Source: Candidatus Bathycorpusculum fermentans (GTDB lineage Archaea; Thermoproteota; Bathyarchaeia; Bathyarchaeales; Bathycorpusculaceae). Taken from it: a stretch of 25,280 nt of DNA. Below are positions 7,097 to 14,958 of this stretch, piece after piece. Where the stretch lies: assembly GCA_009787175.1 (NCBI GenBank), contig WRGM01000166.1:1-25280 (forward strand). Reading direction: 5' to 3'. Positions within the stretch are counted from its first letter, which is position 1; every line of letters starts with the position of its first letter. The notes beneath the pieces are model-generated. The model was not told the origin of the DNA. It saw nothing but the letters and a program-made list of their open reading frames with translations, and made no database searches. The translations under genes were made by a program, and so were the position numbers.

Positions 7097-8518
7097 ATGA
7101 CAATAACACGAAAAATCCTACTAAAAGAGGAAGACATACCAAAACAATGGTACAACATAATACCAGACCTCCCACACCCCCTTCCTCCATTCATAGACCC
7201 CAAAACAAAAGAACCAGGCGTCGGCATAGTCCCACAAATATTCCCCAAAGAAATAATAAACCAAGAAATCAGCCAAGAACGCTGGATAACAATACCAGAA
7301 GAAATCCGAGAAATCTACCGCATCTGGAGACCAACACCACTCTTCAGAGCAATAGGACTGGAAAAAACACTAAAAACCCCAGCAAAAATCTACTACAAAT
7401 ACGAAGGCGCAAGCCCATCAGGCAGCCACAAAACAAACAGCGCCGTACCACAGGCATACTACAACATGAAAGAAGGCATAGAACGCGTAACCACAGAAAC
7501 CGGCGCAGGCCAATGGGGCTCAGCACTCGCATTTGCAACCTCCATATTTGGAATAAAAGCAACCATATACATGGTAAAAGCCAGCTACGAACAAAAACCA
7601 TACCGCAAAATGCTAATGAACGCATACAACGCAGAAGTCTTTGCAAGCCCCAGCAAACAAACAGAAGCAGGAAGAAAAATCCTCCAAGAAGACCCAGACA
7701 ACCGCGGCACATTAGGCATAGCAATAAGCGAAGCCGTAGAAGACGCCCTAGAAAGCGGCAAAACAGGCAAAAAAGCCAACTATACCATAGGAAGCGTCTT
7801 CAACCACGTATGCCTACACCAAACAATCGAAGGACTAGAAGCAAAAAAACAACTCGAAACAGTCGACGACTACCCAGACGCAATATACGGCTGCATAGGC
7901 GGAGGCAGCAGCTTTTCAGGATTAATGTGGCCATTCTACCGCGACATTGTAACAAAGAAAGCACCTAAAGAAACTAGACTAATAGCAGTAGAACCAACCG
8001 CTTGCCCAAAAGTTACAAAAGGCGAATACACCTATGATCACGGAGACACAGCTAAATTAACACCACTTGTCCCCATGCACACATTAGGACACGATTTCAT
8101 GCCAGCACCCATACATGCAGGCGGACTACGCTACCACGGCATAGCACCAACCATAAGCGTCCTAGCACAAGAAAAACAAATAAGCACATTTGCAGTAAAC
8201 CAAATAGAAGCCTTTGACGCAGCTAAAACATTCATCCGCAGCGAAGGCATAATCCCCTCCCCAGAATCAACACATGCCATTAAAGCAGTAATAGACGAAG
8301 CACACAGATGCAAAGAAACAAATGAAACAAAAACATTACTATTCATACTAACAGGTCACGGATTCTTTGACATGGCAGCCTATGGAGAATACTTTAACGG
8401 AAACCTGCAACCATATGAGTATCCTACAGAAAAAGTTGCTGAATCTATGAAAAAACTTCAAAAACTTTATCCATGGCTAAATGATGTACGGAAAAAATAT
8501 ATCAATAACAGGCAGTAA
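7097..8518 (+). CDS. trpB2: Tryptophan synthase beta chain, TrpB2 type
   Basis: A PLP enzyme that condenses indole with serine to form tryptophan. The PLP lysine is Lys112 in SGSHKTNSA, and the phosphate-binding loop is GGGSS at 268-272 (TrpB1 usually has GGGSN). At 473 residues, with the N-terminal extension and WRPTPLFRA, it belongs to the longer TrpB2 subtype rather than TrpB1. TrpB2 enzymes often act without TrpA, and no trpA or other trp gene is in this window, so it may salvage indole or work with a distant TrpA. The promoter carries TRP-box-like sites. The first two thirds of the coding strand are very A+C-rich, unlike the next gene. Confidence 0.93.
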   Translation: MTITRKILLKEEDIPKQWYNIIPDLPHPLPPFIDPKTKEPGVGIVPQIFPKEIINQEISQERWITIPEEIREIYRIWRPTPLFRAIGLEKTLKTPAKIYYKYEGASPSGSHKTNSAVPQAYYNMKEGIERVTTETGAGQWGSALAFATSIFGIKATIYMVKASYEQKPYRKMLMNAYNAEVFASPSKQTEAGRKILQEDPDNRGTLGIAISEAVEDALESGKTGKKANYTIGSVFNHVCLHQTIEGLEAKKQLETVDDYPDAIYGCIGGGSSFSGLMWPFYRDIVTKKAPKETRLIAVEPTACPKVTKGEYTYDHGDTAKLTPLVPMHTLGHDFMPAPIHAGGLRYHGIAPTISVLAQEKQISTFAVNQIEAFDAAKTFIRSEGIIPSPESTHAIKAVIDEAHRCKETNETKTLLFILTGHGFFDMAAYGEYFNGNLQPYEYPTEKVAESMKKLQKLYPWLNDVRKKYINNRQ

Positions 8519-8535
8519 ACTCAACTTGCTCTAAA

Positions 8536-8550
8536 TTTTTATTTTTTTTT
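8536..8550 (+). terminator. Oligo-T terminator after trpB2
   Basis: Two T tracts separated by one A begin 17 bases after the trpB2 stop. Oligo-T runs without a hairpin are the usual archaeal termination signal. The next gene starts at 8571, so it probably has its own promoter or relies on read-through. Confidence 0.5.
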
Positions 8551-8570
8551 CATTTGAATGGTTGATTTTT

Positions 8571-9704
8571 ATGTCTGAAACTACTAAACCCGTTGTTAGA
8601 GCTATAGGTTTTATTGTTAATCCAATTGCAGGTATGGGTGGAACTGTTGGGTTAAAGGGTACGGATGGGAGAGATATTTTTGAAAAAGCTGTTTCACTTG
8701 GTGCAAAGCCCATTGCGGCAGTAAGGGCTGAAAAGTTTCTATCTGAGCTTGCGCCGTTTAAGCAGAGTATTTATTTTCTTGTTGGCGCGGGGGATATGGG
8801 TGAGATAGAAGTAGAAAAACATGGTTTTAACTATACGGTTATTGGTGAAAGGCGGTCACAGACAAGCGTGGAGGATACGGAAAGTATAGTTCGAGGTATT
8901 ATTGAGGCGAAGGTGGATTTGCTTGTTTTTTGTGGTGGTGATGGTACAGCAAGAGATATTTTGAAAGTTGTTGGGACTAAATTGCCGGTGTTGGGAGTTC
9001 CCACAGGTGTTAAAATGCATAGTGCAGTTTTTGCGATTAATCCAAAGGCTGCGGCGTATGTGGTTTTTGGTTTTTTGAGTGGTGAGTTGCCTGTGCGTGA
9101 GGCTGAGGTTATGGATGTGGATGAGTGGGCTTTTAGGGAGGGCCGTTTGTCTGCAGAGCTTTATGGTTATGTGTTAAGTCCTTATGAGCCGCGTTTAATT
9201 CAGGTAAGTAAGATAGCAAGCCCGATGTCTGAGGATGAGGTGCGTAGTCAGACAGCTATTGCTGTGTTTGTTATAGAGGGTATGCAGGCGGAAATGTTGT
9301 ATATAGTTGGTCCTGGTACTACTACGCGTGTTATTGGTGATTTATTGGATCAGGAAAAGACGCTTTTGGGTGTTGATTTATTTGTTGATAAGAAAATAGT
9401 TGGTGGGGATGTTAATGAGGAGCAGATTCTTCAGGTGTTAAAGGGTAGGTCGGCTAAGATTATTGTAACGCCAATTGGTGGTCAGGGTTTTATTTTTGGT
9501 AGGGGTAATCAGCAGATTAGTTCCAAAGTTATAAGGCATGTTGGTTTGGATAATATAAGTATTGTTGCTACGGAGGGTAAGGTGCAGGGGCTTAAGAGCC
9601 TTAAAGTGGACACGGGAGATCCAGCGTTAGATTTATTATTTAAAGCACGGCGTTTTCAGGTTCTTGTAGATTATGGTCGTTGGCAAGAGTTAGGTGTAGA
9701 ATAG
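8571..9704 (+). CDS. ATP-NAD kinase family protein
   Basis: About 377 residues of the archaeal ATP-NAD kinase-like family (COG3199). The family signature GGDGTARD is at about residues 122-129, preceded by DLLVF, and GFIVNPIAGMGG at 13-24 matches the usual N-terminal block. Known members of the wider fold phosphorylate NAD to NADP; the substrate of this long archaeal group is less certain. The second half (about 240-377) has IVGPGTTTR and GGQGFIFGRGNQQ, typical of this subfamily. The frame opens at a TTG at 8562, but the ATG at 8571 gives the expected N-terminus. The coding strand is G+T-rich, the reverse of trpB2 just upstream. Confidence 0.87.
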   Translation: MSETTKPVVRAIGFIVNPIAGMGGTVGLKGTDGRDIFEKAVSLGAKPIAAVRAEKFLSELAPFKQSIYFLVGAGDMGEIEVEKHGFNYTVIGERRSQTSVEDTESIVRGIIEAKVDLLVFCGGDGTARDILKVVGTKLPVLGVPTGVKMHSAVFAINPKAAAYVVFGFLSGELPVREAEVMDVDEWAFREGRLSAELYGYVLSPYEPRLIQVSKIASPMSEDEVRSQTAIAVFVIEGMQAEMLYIVGPGTTTRVIGDLLDQEKTLLGVDLFVDKKIVGGDVNEEQILQVLKGRSAKIIVTPIGGQGFIFGRGNQQISSKVIRHVGLDNISIVATEGKVQGLKSLKVDTGDPALDLLFKARRFQVLVDYGRWQELGVE

Positions 9705-9764
9705 GATATTGTGTGTGAAATCCTAAAATATGTAGCTGTTGTTGTATTTTTGTTGTTGATTTAA

Positions 9765-10868
9765 GTGATTCCTATTAACATGCCTAAAGTTGGGGAAGAA
9801 GAAGCTCAAGCGGTGTTAGATGTTGTACGTAAAGGTCCTTTGACTAACGCGTTAGGTAAGGGTCCTAAAGTGTTAGAGTTTGAGGAGAAATATGCTAAAT
9901 TTGCAGGTGTAAAGCATGCTGTCGCGGTTAGTAATGGGACTATAGCGCTAAATGCGGCTCTTTTAGCAGTTGGTGTTAAGCAAGGTAATGAGGTAATTGT
10001 TCCAAGCTTTACATTTATAGCTACAGCTGAATCAGTTGTTTTTGCAGGAGCTAAAGTGGTTTTCGCAGACATTGACCCAGAAACATATACTCTCTCACCA
10101 GAAGCCGTAAAACAAGCAGTAACTAGCAAGACTAAAGCAATTTTGCCTGTTGACCTATATGGTTACTCAGCAGACATAAAGCCGCTACGGGAAATTGCTG
10201 AAAAATATAACTTGGCATTAATTGAAGACGCCGCACAAGCTCATGGAGCTACATATCAGGATAAGCCTGCAGGGTATTTCTCAGATGTTGCATGCTGGAG
10301 TTTGTATGCAAGTAAAAACATAACCACAGGTGAGGGGGGCATGATAACTACAGATGATGACAAACTCTGCGAAACTCTACGATTAATTAGAAACCATGGA
10401 GAGAGAGAAAAATACACCTCAGTTCTCATGGGCAATAACTATCGTATGCCTGAAATAGAAGCCGCAATAGGTATAGTACAGCTAGAAAAATTACCACAAT
10501 TCGTAGCTAAACGCCGTCAAAACGCGCAGCAACTCTCAAAAATACTCCAACAATCCAAACGGCTCAAATTACCCACGGAAACAAAAAGCAATCAGCATAG
10601 CTGGTATCTTTACACCGTAAAACTAATTGACGGTACAGAAGAGGAACGCAACCTAATTCTTAAAGCATTAAGAGAAAAAGAAGTAGGTGCTGAAGCATAT
10701 TATGTAAATCCAGTAAACACCATGGAATTCTACCGCAATAATTATGATAACTGCAAACTACCAGAAACTGAGAAGGCAGCAAAACAAGTATTCAGCTTGC
10801 CTATTCATCCAAATGTCACAAGTGAACAAATTGAATATATTGGAAAAACGCTTTTATCATTGCTTTAG
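9765..10868 (+). CDS. DegT/DnrJ/EryC1/StrS-family aminotransferase
   Basis: A PLP-dependent aminotransferase of the type that aminates keto-sugar nucleotides for glycan or surface polysaccharide synthesis. The PLP lysine is Lys184 in YASKNITTGEGGM; Asp155 in IEDAAQAHGA contacts the pyridine nitrogen. The N-terminus (MIPINMPKVGEEE) is the classic family opening, which fixes the GTG at 9765 as the start. At 367 residues it is full length. No sugar epimerase, dehydratase or glycosyltransferase is nearby, so the substrate cannot be inferred. Coding-strand composition changes from G+T-rich to A+C-rich near codon 90-100, inside the gene. Confidence 0.93.
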   Translation: MIPINMPKVGEEEAQAVLDVVRKGPLTNALGKGPKVLEFEEKYAKFAGVKHAVAVSNGTIALNAALLAVGVKQGNEVIVPSFTFIATAESVVFAGAKVVFADIDPETYTLSPEAVKQAVTSKTKAILPVDLYGYSADIKPLREIAEKYNLALIEDAAQAHGATYQDKPAGYFSDVACWSLYASKNITTGEGGMITTDDDKLCETLRLIRNHGEREKYTSVLMGNNYRMPEIEAAIGIVQLEKLPQFVAKRRQNAQQLSKILQQSKRLKLPTETKSNQHSWYLYTVKLIDGTEEERNLILKALREKEVGAEAYYVNPVNTMEFYRNNYDNCKLPETEKAAKQVFSLPIHPNVTSEQIEYIGKTLLSLL

Positions 10869-10873
10869 CCGCT

Positions 10874-10903
10874 GTTTTTATTTCTTTTTTACAGTATTTT
10901 TTT
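10874..10903 (+). terminator. Oligo-T terminator after the DegT aminotransferase gene
   Basis: Several T tracts (T5, T3, T6, T7) start five bases after the stop codon. No stem-loop precedes them, which fits archaeal intrinsic termination. The next gene starts about 95 bases later and so likely has its own promoter. Confidence 0.55.
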
Positions 10904-10998
10904 GTTGTTTAAGTGTTTTTACTGTAAGAGTTAAATATTTACAGTGAGTATCATTACTAGTTTCAATAAAAAGTTAGTTTTCTCTTGAGGCGTGGAAT

Positions 10999-11400
10999 TT
11001 GAGTGTTGAAGCAGATGTTTCGCGTGTAAAAATAAAATTTGTCTTAGAAAATGTAGGGGAAGCCGAAGGTGAACTTGTTAGGTTTAAAGCACCAATGACT
11101 ATTGATACTATAGTTCGTAAGCTTCCAATGTCAGGTAGGATTGCTTTGTATAAGGAAGAGATTTATTTTGAGATTCCCGTAAAAATGGGGAAAGAAAAAG
11201 CTAAGTCGTCAGTTGAAGCAGGTACTATTGCTTTTTGGCCTATGGGTAATGCGTTATGTGTGTTTTATGGTAATTCTCAACCGTATAGTCCAGTGAGTAT
11301 TCTTGGTAAGATTACTAAAAATCTTGACTTGTTTAGAAATGTAAAAAGTGGAACGATAATTAAAGTAGAGTTGCTACAGAATTCAAATGTAGAAAGCTAG
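10999..11400 (+). CDS. Cyclophilin-like fold protein (PF04126 family)
   Basis: This 133-residue protein resembles the small archaeal/Thermotoga cyclophilin-like family (PF04126, formerly DUF369). Conserved-looking blocks are IKFVLENVGEAEGELVRFKA, IYFEIPVKMGKEKA, GTIAFWPMGNALCVFYG and QPYSPVSILGKI. The fold resembles cyclophilin, but prolyl isomerase activity is not established for these proteins to my knowledge. The start is a TTG at 10999, with GAGG at 10987-10990 eight bases upstream; no nearby ATG fits. It is probably a soluble cytoplasmic protein. The gene on its 3' side converges with it and ends 11 bases away. Confidence 0.85.
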   Translation: MSVEADVSRVKIKFVLENVGEAEGELVRFKAPMTIDTIVRKLPMSGRIALYKEEIYFEIPVKMGKEKAKSSVEAGTIAFWPMGNALCVFYGNSQPYSPVSILGKITKNLDLFRNVKSGTIIKVELLQNSNVES

Positions 11401-11410
11401 CTGGTTAGTT

Positions 11411-11937
11411 TTAAAAGTTCAGAGAGCTTTCAGACCATAAGTCGAGTAATCGTTGGCATTCCTGTTTAACAGTTGGATCTGTAGTTTTTTCTTTTAATGC
11501 CTGTAGGAACTCTGTGCGTTTCAATATAGAGCGTTTTTCTGCGTTTCCTCCATAATAGAGTTCGCCATCGAGATACTCTTTTGCGCTGTAAGCTTTTTGT
11601 ACTAGTAAACTGGCTGCGTCTGTAGGGTTTTCTACGGCGTATTGGTTTGTCCAGATTGCGATTTCTGTTTCTCTTAGCTGGGTGATACCGTCGATTTCTG
11701 TTATCTCTTTGATGTATATTCTAAAAAAGTCGTAATATCCAGCGGTTTTCAGGTATTCTAGAGCTGTATTAACTTTATTTTTAAAATTCTCTGTGCCATC
11801 GATTGTTATGTCGTGTTTATACCCTTTACTTATTAATTCTTTAGCTTCGCGTATTTCTTTTATTGTATATAGTTTTTGTGGAAAACTCGTAAAGGCAACG
11901 ACCTTGGATAGTAAAATAGGTATGAAAAATGCAGTTT
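11411..11937 (-). CDS. Hypothetical protein with no canonical start codon
   Basis: On the - strand a frame is open from a TAG at 11972-11974 down to a TAA at 11411-11413. It encodes about 170 protein-like residues, including LYTIKEIREAKELISKGYKH, AGYYDFFRIYIKEI, QLRETEIAIWTNQYAVENP and YLDGELYYGGNAEKR. The charge pattern, amphipathic helices and absence of stops argue for a real soluble helical protein. No ATG, GTG or TTG occurs in frame before the last third, so the true start is unclear. An ATT at 11915-11917, another non-standard start, a lost start codon or a 5' frameshift are all possible. It directly follows eS25 on the same strand, so coupled translation is conceivable. I do not recognise the family. 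Confidence 0.6.
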
Positions 11938-12270
11938 TTAGGCTGCAGTTTTGTAGATTTTTAGGTTGTGGCTAGCTGAAACAAGTTCGATTTGTCCTGT
12001 TGTTTCGAGCTGTTCTAGAAAGTCTTTTGCAGCACTAATGCGTATGCCGAATCGTGTGGCTATGGCGTAGGGTGTTAGGGCACCCATTTTTTTGACTTCG
12101 GCAACGATTTTTTGGTCTTTAACATCTGGAGGTAGGATTGCTAGTTGTTTTTTTTCGCGTGGTGGTCCTGCTTTTTCTTTCTTTTTTGCATCTTTTGCAG
12201 CTTTGTCTTCGTCGGTTTTTACTTGTTGCTTTTCCATCTGTTTAATACCGAGCTTCTTTTTTCCGCCCAT
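11938..12270 (-). CDS. rps25e: Small ribosomal subunit protein eS25
   Basis: This 30S protein has a lysine-rich, disordered N-terminal tail (about residues 1-45) and a winged-helix domain (about 50-110). The domain includes ALTPYAIATRFGIRISAAKD and LEQLETTGQIELVSA. The frame can be read from a GTG at 12282, but the ATG at 12268-12270 (MGGKKKLGIKQMEK) matches the family and has GGTGA seven bases upstream. At 110 residues the length is normal. Archaeal eS25 occurs mainly in TACK/Asgard lineages, in line with eS26 in this window. The radical SAM gene ends 33 bases upstream on the same strand. Confidence 0.94.
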   Translation of the reverse strand: MGGKKKLGIKQMEKQQVKTDEDKAAKDAKKKEKAGPPREKKQLAILPPDVKDQKIVAEVKKMGALTPYAIATRFGIRISAAKDFLEQLETTGQIELVSASHNLKIYKTAA

Positions 12271-12303
12271 ATCTTTCACCAATTAATTTGAGTATTGCAG
12301 ATT

Positions 12304-13794
12304 TTAGTATGGCTGAGTTATTTCAACCTTATGCTGTTCTTTCCATTCTTTGATTGGGACGCCAAGTTTTTTTTCTACTTCCTGTCTGTGAATTGAGTTC
12401 ATGGTGCAGAAAGGTATGATTCTGCCATCTGGAACGGCATAGTGGATGAGGCATTGTTGTACGCGTTCGAGGTCGAAATTGTATGGGTCCATGAAATGCA
12501 TGGAGGCAATCAATATTGACTTACGTTGTAGGTCACCGAGAGATTTGTAGTCGCCTTTTGTTAGGACCCCGAGTACGTATTTGCGTAGGAAGCCGAATTT
12601 AACGTATCGTATAGCGCCGGCTAGGCGGAGTTTAGCTTCTGTCTTGTTTCCCTTTGATGCGAGTTCGTAAACTTTGGTCATAGTTGCAACGAATTTGTCA
12701 ACATTAGCTAGTTTTGTAATTGGTATAATTTTGCCTTCTTCAACTAGTAGATATGTGGCCATGCCGCAGTGTGGGTGAGAGGAGAATTCTATGTATCTTC
12801 TATCTTTTAATGCGCCCACAGCTTTTGCTATTGGAGCAACTGTAGGTACGGGATAGAAGTCAGATGCTTTAATTACTCCGTTTGTTTGTTCTTCAACATT
12901 TTTCATAAAGTCTGTAATGGTAATTCGCATGTTTTCGCGCTCTTGTGGGGGTAGACGTCCACAGAGGCTTACGGGTTGAACGTTTATGCAGCGTATGACA
13001 TCAAAGTTTTTAACGGCAAAATTGATGATATCACCAAGTTGGTTATCGTTGACACCTTTTACTAATGTAACAACGAGGACTACGCTTGAAAGCCCAGCTT
13101 TTCGGAGGTTCTCTATGGCTTTCATTTTTATGTCAAGGAGGTCTATTCCTCGGATGAATTTATAGACCTCAGAGGTTAAACCGTCAAATTGGAGATATAT
13201 GGTGCTTGCGCCAGCATCCTTTAGCTCTTTAGCGTATTCTACGCTTTGAGAGATGCGCAAGCCGTTAGTGTTTACCTCTACATGGCTAAAGCCGAGTTCT
13301 TTGGCTTTGCGTATGAAATCGGGCAGTTCCTTTCGAATGGTAGGTTCACCTCCTGAAAACTGTAATGCTGTAGCAGGAACAGGCTTGTTTGCGCGCAGGT
13401 TTTCTAGCATCCCGTAGACCTGCTCTTTTGTTGGCTCATATACGTAACCTGCTGAGGTGGCATTAGCAAAACATATAGGGCAGGTCAAGTTGCACCTGTT
13501 AGTAACATCTATTATTGCAAGCGCAGTATGCGATTTATGCTGTGGGCAAATTCCACAGTCAAGAGGACACCCCGACTTTGTTTGCGTACGAGGATTAGAG
13601 AGACCTTCACCATCGAAACGAAGTTTTTCTGCACGCACATAATGATCATAGTCTGACCAGTAAAGCTCATTAAATACGCCGTGCTCGGGACAAGTTTTTT
13701 TAATGAAAACTTTTCCAGCATCTTCATATATTTCTGCATCAAGTGCCTTCAAACATTCTGGACATATACTACGAGTAGTTTTAATATTATTCAT
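12304..13794 (-). CDS. tes: Radical SAM protein of the Tes/MJ0619 group, probable tetraether lipid synthase
   Basis: A 496-residue COG1964 radical SAM protein. The AdoMet cluster motif CX3CX2C is Cys101/Cys105/Cys108 in CNLTCPICFA. Further cysteine sets lie N-terminal (Cys11, Cys14, Cys35; Cys76, Cys80, Cys83) and C-terminal (HPHCGM, QQCLIH, PFCTMN), suggesting extra Fe-S or metal sites. The GGEP motif is in QFSGGEPTIRKE. The Methanosarcina/Methanocaldococcus homologues (MA_1486, MJ0619) join two archaeol lipids tail to tail to make membrane-spanning tetraethers; MJ0619 was earlier annotated as a pterin methyltransferase. Tetraether lipids would fit a bathyarchaeal host. Paralogues with other substrates exist in this COG, so the exact reaction is inferred. 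It is divergent from a TrmB regulator. Confidence 0.75.
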   Translation of the reverse strand: MNNIKTTRSICPECLKALDAEIYEDAGKVFIKKTCPEHGVFNELYWSDYDHYVRAEKLRFDGEGLSNPRTQTKSGCPLDCGICPQHKSHTALAIIDVTNRCNLTCPICFANATSAGYVYEPTKEQVYGMLENLRANKPVPATALQFSGGEPTIRKELPDFIRKAKELGFSHVEVNTNGLRISQSVEYAKELKDAGASTIYLQFDGLTSEVYKFIRGIDLLDIKMKAIENLRKAGLSSVVLVVTLVKGVNDNQLGDIINFAVKNFDVIRCINVQPVSLCGRLPPQERENMRITITDFMKNVEEQTNGVIKASDFYPVPTVAPIAKAVGALKDRRYIEFSSHPHCGMATYLLVEEGKIIPITKLANVDKFVATMTKVYELASKGNKTEAKLRLAGAIRYVKFGFLRKYVLGVLTKGDYKSLGDLQRKSILIASMHFMDPYNFDLERVQQCLIHYAVPDGRIIPFCTMNSIHRQEVEKKLGVPIKEWKEQHKVEITQPY

Positions 13795-13899
13795 CTTAAA
13801 TGCGCCTTCTAACGTGTAAGCGTTTATTAAAGTACTTAAGAAGCGAAAATTACAATAATAATGTTTCCAGAAGTTTCCTACGGTGATTGAGGGGAAAAC
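13795..13899. promoter_or_regulatory. Divergent promoter region between tes-like gene and TrmB gene
   Basis: The 105-base spacer holds an AT-rich core at about 13830-13843 that can act as a TATA box in both directions (TTTATTAAAG on +, CTTTAATAAA on -). The TrmB gene has a strong ribosome-binding site, GAGGGG, five bases before its ATG. The shared core would let one bound protein affect both genes. Confidence 0.45.
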
Positions 13900-14652
13900 A
13901 TGACTATTAACGAAAACACAAAGACTACATTACATGAAATGGGCTTAAACGCCTATGAAATTGACACCTACATAGCACTCATTAACGGCGGGAAAATGAC
14001 AGCTATGGAAATAAGCGAAAAAGCCCAAGTGCCCTACAGCAAAATATACGACGCCCTAAACAGCCTAAAAGAAAAAGGATGGATAAAAAGCGGAGAAAAC
14101 AGACCAACCAAATACTACCCCATACCACCAATAGAAGCAACACGAGCAACCAAAATACGACTCGAAGACAAATACACCATATGGGAAAACACTATAGCTG
14201 AAAACCTACAACCACTCTACGAACAAAAAGAAATAATCGAACGCCCCGAAATGCTAATACTAAGAGGACAACAAGCCGTCCTAACCAAACTCGACGAAAT
14301 GCTAAAAATGACCACCAAAGAAATAGTAGTCGCAGCCCCAAAATTTGCCAAACCCATAATAGCCATAGCCGACCCATGGTTCAACAACCTAAAAAAAAAC
14401 ATCAAAATTCAACTCATGATAACAGGCAACCCCACAGATGGAACATCATTTAAAACCACAAACACAACAAGAGAAATACGACTACGCGACCACATGTTCG
14501 GCGGCGGCATCATCGTAGACGGAAAAGAAGCCATGCTCTTCCTAGGAGACGAAAAACCAAGCCTCGTAATCTGGAGCGCCCACATAGGCATAGTAAGCTT
14601 CGCACGAGAATACTTCCAATTCCTATGGAACACCTCCACCACATCCCCCTAA
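13900..14652 (+). CDS. TrmB-family transcriptional regulator
   Basis: A 250-residue protein with an N-terminal TrmB winged helix at about residues 8-75 (GLNAYEIDTYIALINGGKMT, SEKAQVPYSKIYDALNSLKEKGW). A linker helix follows, then a C-terminal effector-type domain (about 115-245) containing EIVVAAPKF, DHMFGGGIIVDGKEAMLFLG and WSAHIGIVSFAREYFQFLW. TrmB proteins typically repress or activate sugar and central-metabolism genes; this one lacks a clear sugar-binding extension of the classic maltose type. It is divergent from the tes-like gene, which may be its target (inference). The start is fixed by GAGGGG before the ATG. The coding strand is strongly A+C-rich. Confidence 0.9.
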   Translation: MTINENTKTTLHEMGLNAYEIDTYIALINGGKMTAMEISEKAQVPYSKIYDALNSLKEKGWIKSGENRPTKYYPIPPIEATRATKIRLEDKYTIWENTIAENLQPLYEQKEIIERPEMLILRGQQAVLTKLDEMLKMTTKEIVVAAPKFAKPIIAIADPWFNNLKKNIKIQLMITGNPTDGTSFKTTNTTREIRLRDHMFGGGIIVDGKEAMLFLGDEKPSLVIWSAHIGIVSFAREYFQFLWNTSTTSP

Positions 14653-14958
14653 AAACACAAAAACTTTCGAATCTTTTTTGAAAAAGCACCTTACCGTTTC
14701 CATACAAAAATTTTTGAGGAAAAACTGTCATAAAGTAAAGCCTCAGTTCCCCAACAATAAAATGTTCTTCACAATTCATATGACTCTTCATGCGTTATTG
14801 GTTTCATAGCAAAAAACAATAAACATACAAACAAACATAAGCCCACCAACAAATGACTTTTTATGGTAACATTTAGAAAATGCCTAAATCATACAGAGAA
14901 GTATTAAACCGACTCAATTAGAACAAGCAAGTATCACAAAAAAGAAAAAAAGAAAAAG
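14653..14958. other. 306-base spacer between convergent genes
   Basis: This lies between the 3' ends of the TrmB gene and cdhE. I see short T and A tracts usable as terminators on either strand, including T6 near 14674-14679 for the TrmB gene. I see no protein frame, repeat or RNA gene. Confidence 0.5.
14938..14957 (-). terminator. Oligo-T terminator of the cdh operon
   Basis: Read on the - strand, the cdhE stop codon is followed after one base by T5, T7 and T6 tracts separated by single C residues. This is a classic archaeal oligo-T terminator and marks the end of the operon. Confidence 0.65.

Noticed and set aside
7147..7968. 273-codon Arg/Asn/Pro-rich open frame on the + strand
   Set aside because: It is a shadow of trpB2 in another frame; low-complexity composition and no motif, while the trpB2 frame has clear catalytic motifs.
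11793..11975. 60-codon + strand frame over the 11411-11937 region
   Set aside because: The - strand frame here gives far more protein-like sequence and is much longer; the + frame is a shadow.
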